Positions 40,341 to 43,243 of a DNA stretch of 43,243 nt are shown here, in pieces. Below the pieces are notes generated by a model that searched no databases, was not told where the DNA came from, and was given only the letters and a program-made list of their open reading frames with translations. The stretch spans positions 1 through 43,243 of the forward strand of contig CAIZYV010000065.1 of assembly GCA_903937325.1 (NCBI GenBank), given 5' to 3'. Origin of the DNA: Candidatus Falkowiibacteriota bacterium (GTDB lineage: Bacteria > Patescibacteriota > Patescibacteriia > Patescibacteriales > UBA12465). A program made the position numbers and the translations under genes. Numbering within the stretch: position 1 is the stretch's first letter; every line of letters begins with the position of its first letter.

Positions 40341-43243
40341 CTAAGCGAGCACAATTTGCACGTTTAAATCACTACTTTCTAATTTAAGCTTCTTTTCGGC
40401 TAAAACCTGATCAGCTCGACCAAGCTGTAGCGAAAGAGCTAAAGTTGCTTTTTTTAATTCCGCTCCCGCCTCAATAAGCCAAGCCGACACCCCATCATCA
40501 ACTTCAATCCACACCGCAATTTTATCAGCTACAGTCAAGCCAGCTTCTTTGCGTAAAACATTAATCGTGCGAATCAATTCACGCTTGTTACCTTCAAGTT
40601 GTAATTCCGGCGTTATCACGGTATCTAAAACTAGACTCAACTTATCTTCTCCACCCTTCCACACAATCTGACTGACATTCAACTCAGCAGCAATAAGAAG
40701 TTGATAATCCATCGGCAATTCGCCGCCACCGGTAAATTCTGCCTGATGAAGCATTTGTCTAATCTTTATACCGGCTGTATCGCGAGCAGCTAAACCTTGC
40801 TCCACCGCTTGACGAGCCAGAGCCATCGCCGTTAATCCTGCTTCTTCGTCCTTATTTAAAACACCTAATTCCGGCCAAGTTTCCAAATGAACAGATTGAC
40901 CGCGTTGTTTCAAGCAATTTCCTGATACTTCTTGCCACAAGCGTTCAGCTATAAAAGGCAAAAAAGGAGCAATCAATTTAGCCAATGTCAAAAGGACAAA
41001 ACTAATCATTGCTAGCGCCGCCTGCTTATCATTTATATCATCACTCTTAAAGCGGTCGCGACTGCGCCGTAGATACCAGGTAGATAACTCATCAATAAAC
41101 TCAGTAATCGGCCGCATCGCTTTTGGTAGATTATAATTTTCCATCGCTGCTGTTACTTCAGTAGATAAAAATTTTAATTTCGCCAAAATCCAAGCATCTA
41201 AAATATTATTAGATGATACTTCCCGATTATCATAATCCGGAGCATAGGTCGCATAAAAACGAAAGACATTCCATAAAGTCATAACATTCTTACGTAATGC
41301 CTCCTGCACGCCATTTTCACTAAAATTAAGATTCTCCGCCTGCATAACCGGCGAAGATAATAAATAAGCGCGCAAAGCATCAGCACCGTATTTTTCCATC
41401 ACTAAAGAAGGATCGGGATAATTTTGTAGACGCTTAGACATCTTCTTGCCATCCTCAGCCAAAACAATGCCATTAACAATCACATTTTGAAAAGCATGGC
41501 CGGACATAATACCGCCGGCAATGACATGCAAATAATAGAACCAAGCACGAGTCTGATCAGCTCCCTCAGCAATAAATTGCGCCGGAAAATTATTTTCCAG
41601 TTTTTCTTTATTTTCAAAAGGGTAATGAAGTTGAGCGTAAGGCATTGATCCCGATTCAAACCAGCAATCAAGTACATCGCTTATACGTTTCATTTCACTA
41701 CCGCATTCCGCACAAGGAAAAACCAAGTGATCAACTTTATCCTTATGAATATCAGTCACTTTTTCGCCGCTTAGCTCTTCTAATTCTTTAACAGACGACA
41801 AGACGCGGTAATGACCAGACGGACATTCCCAAATCGGAATTGCACTAGCCCAAAAACGTTGGCGAGAAATAGACCAATCGCGCGCGCCCTCCAGCCAATT
41901 GCCAAAACGGCCATTTTTTATATAATCGGGCGACCAATTTATTTTCTTGGCAGTCTCTAGTAATTTATCTTTTATTTTTGTAACACCAACGAACCAGGAA
42001 GAGGTAGCATAATTTATCAAAGGAGTATCACAGCGCCAACAATGCGGATAGCTGTGCTCGTATTTTTCTTTATGAAAAAGTAAATTATGTCCGGCTAGAT
42101 ATTTAATAATTTCCACATCGGTCGCCATATGATCTTCAAGTGGCTTGACGTGCAGGCCCAGGAAATCCTTAACCTCGTCTTTAAATACACCATCTAGACC
42201 GACGTGTTGAATAAAAGGCAAAGATTCTTGTTTGCCTAAATTCATGTCATCTTCACCAAAAGCGGGAGCAATATGAACTACGCCGACGCCATCGGTCGTG
42301 GTGACAAAATCAGCCGCGTAAATTTTCCAACCATTATTATGATTTCCTAAATTAAGATCAGTAGCATAATAATCAAAAAGGGGCTTATATGATTTACCCA
42401 CCAAATCTTTACCCTTAAACTGGGCCACGATATCAACCGATTTTTCCTTAAAAATTTCTGATAAGCGTTCCTTCGCTACTATATATAATAAATTATCTGA
42501 TTTCACTTTTACATATTCAATATCCTTGCCCACGGCCAAAGCAACATTACCAATCAATGTCCAAGGAGTTGTCGTCCAAGCGAGAACATAAGTGCCCGGC
42601 TCATCAAGCAGCTCAAATTTAGCAATTACCGAAAGATCCTTAATATCTTTATAACCTTCCGTTACTTCCGACTGCGACAAAGTCGTTTCGCAGCGCGGAC
42701 AAATATGCATAGAACGATAATCTTTGTATATCAAGCCTTTATCCCACAATTTCTTAAAAACCCACCAAACCGATTCCATGAAATCAAGATCCATCGTCTT
42801 ATAAGCATTGTTAAAATCTGCCCAGCGTCCGAGGCGACCAATTACCCGCTCCCACTCATCAGCATAAGTCATCACCTTAGAGCGGCAAAGAGCATTAAAT
42901 TTATCAATACCTAAATCTTCTATTTCTTTTTTGCTCTTAGTGCCTAGCTCTTTTTCAACAATATTTTCAATCGGCAAACCATGACAGTCCCAGCCCCATT
43001 TACGAAAAACGCGATAACCACGCATTGTCTGATAGCGCGGCACAACATCCTTCATAATACTAGCGACAAGATGACCATAATGAGGGGTACCGGTGGCAAA
43101 GGGGGGGCCATCATAAAAAACATATTCTCCTTTTACTGCTTCCTTGGTTAAAGATTGATCAAAAATATGAGCATCTTGCCAAAACGTCAACACAGTTTCC
43201 TCTGCTTCCGGAAAACCAAGTTTATCTCCATCAATTCTAGGCT
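40341..43243 (-). CDS. ileS: Isoleucyl-tRNA synthetase (N-terminus beyond window end)
   Basis: About 966 codons are visible. The frame stays open through the right edge (PRIDGDKLGFPEAEETVL before LTFWQD), so the start lies outside and the GTG at 43193 is not the true start. Class I motifs: the HIGH-type PPFATGTPHYGHL and KMSKR in EDGKKMSKRLQNYPDPS. The CP1 editing domain has LAWTTTPWTLIGNVALAVG. DCWFESGSMPYAQ is specific for IleRS. The C-terminal region (anticodon and DUF5915-like, ending VQIVLA) lacks the zinc ribbon of E. coli IleRS, so this is the second, eukaryote-like IleRS type. The stop is followed at once by the lemA promoter. Confidence 0.95.
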   Translation of the reverse strand, partial: PRIDGDKLGFPEAEETVLTFWQDAHIFDQSLTKEAVKGEYVFYDGPPFATGTPHYGHLVASIMKDVVPRYQTMRGYRVFRKWGWDCHGLPIENIVEKELGTKSKKEIEDLGIDKFNALCRSKVMTYADEWERVIGRLGRWADFNNAYKTMDLDFMESVWWVFKKLWDKGLIYKDYRSMHICPRCETTLSQSEVTEGYKDIKDLSVIAKFELLDEPGTYVLAWTTTPWTLIGNVALAVGKDIEYVKVKSDNLLYIVAKERLSEIFKEKSVDIVAQFKGKDLVGKSYKPLFDYYATDLNLGNHNNGWKIYAADFVTTTDGVGVVHIAPAFGEDDMNLGKQESLPFIQHVGLDGVFKDEVKDFLGLHVKPLEDHMATDVEIIKYLAGHNLLFHKEKYEHSYPHCWRCDTPLINYATSSWFVGVTKIKDKLLETAKKINWSPDYIKNGRFGNWLEGARDWSISRQRFWASAIPIWECPSGHYRVLSSVKELEELSGEKVTDIHKDKVDHLVFPCAECGSEMKRISDVLDCWFESGSMPYAQLHYPFENKEKLENNFPAQFIAEGADQTRAWFYYLHVIAGGIMSGHAFQNVIVNGIVLAEDGKKMSKRLQNYPDPSLVMEKYGADALRAYLLSSPVMQAENLNFSENGVQEALRKNVMTLWNVFRFYATYAPDYDNREVSSNNILDAWILAKLKFLSTEVTAAMENYNLPKAMRPITEFIDELSTWYLRRSRDRFKSDDINDKQAALAMISFVLLTLAKLIAPFLPFIAERLWQEVSGNCLKQRGQSVHLETWPELGVLNKDEEAGLTAMALARQAVEQGLAARDTAGIKIRQMLHQAEFTGGGELPMDYQLLIAAELNVSQIVWKGGEDKLSLVLDTVITPELQLEGNKRELIRTINVLRKEAGLTVADKIAVWIEVDDGVSAWLIEAGAELKKATLALSLQLGRADQVLAEKKLKLESSDLNVQIVLA

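Noticed and set aside
43191..43193. GTG as start of ileS
   Set aside because: The frame remains open to the right edge and its residues fit the IleRS N-terminus, so the gene is cut by the window.
1..43243. CRISPR arrays, tRNA or rRNA genes, insertion sequences, prophage genes
   Set aside because: No repeated 25-40 base units, no cloverleaf-like spacer, no transposase or phage motifs were seen; spacers are too short for most of these.

Overview
The window is a compact, almost fully coding stretch of bacterial chromosome, most likely from Patescibacteria (Candidate Phyla Radiation). The evidence is the combination of a shortened alanyl-tRNA synthetase, an archaeal-type prolyl-tRNA synthetase, a MurG without the usual glycine-loop histidine, an RNA polymerase alpha subunit without its C-terminal domain, and spacers that are mostly under 150 bases. 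The class within Patescibacteria cannot be settled here. UGA appears to be an ordinary stop codon, because a full-length release factor 2 is present. Shine-Dalgarno sequences are absent at nearly all starts, and several promoters put the -10 box only 6-9 bases before the start codon, which suggests leaderless mRNAs.

Layout, mostly on the minus strand. (1) 1-2166: comEC (cut by the window edge) and prfB. (2) 2242-6646: the alpha ribosomal operon infA-rpmJ-rpsM-rpsK-rpsD-rpoA-rplQ-rplM-rpsI, read right to left from a consensus sigma70-type promoter at 6739-6767 and ended by a terminator at 2184-2216. (3) 6791-9639: alaS and murB. (4) 9729-11537: an ABC exporter. (5) 11683-12828, plus strand: a two-gene island of unrecognised proteins with its own promoter and terminator. 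(6) 12881-18003: a cell-wall operon of an unknown membrane protein, mraY, ftsW, murG and murC. (7) 18139-22517, plus strand: a PilB/GspE-like protein with a destroyed nucleotide-binding site, followed by a GT2 glycosyltransferase, a DUF2304 protein and two GT4 glycosyltransferases. (8) 22576-28507: a UDP-glucuronate decarboxylase-like enzyme, a secreted subtilase with FG-GAP repeats, a GT4 enzyme, an MreB paralogue and a response-regulator receiver. (9) 28570-35900: ruvA, proS, mreB-mreC-mreD, a PfkB-type kinase, an RmlC-like cupin, a HIT protein and rmlB. (10) 35952-40244: lemA, an SPFH protein, htpX, a stand-alone PEP-utiliser mobile domain protein and a NIF3-like protein, behind a strong promoter. 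(11) 40341 to the end: ileS, cut by the window edge.

Together the genes cover translation, peptidoglycan precursor synthesis (MurB, MurC, MraY, MurG), elongation and division (MreBCD, FtsW), surface glycan synthesis (sugar-nucleotide enzymes and five glycosyltransferases) and membrane quality control. No tRNA, rRNA, CRISPR array, insertion sequence or prophage was seen, and no stretch over 300 bases lacks a gene. The most novel elements are the PilB-like pseudo-ATPase in a glycosyltransferase operon, the terminator-like hairpin in the infA leader, the alpha subunit without its C-terminal domain, and the two-gene unknown island.
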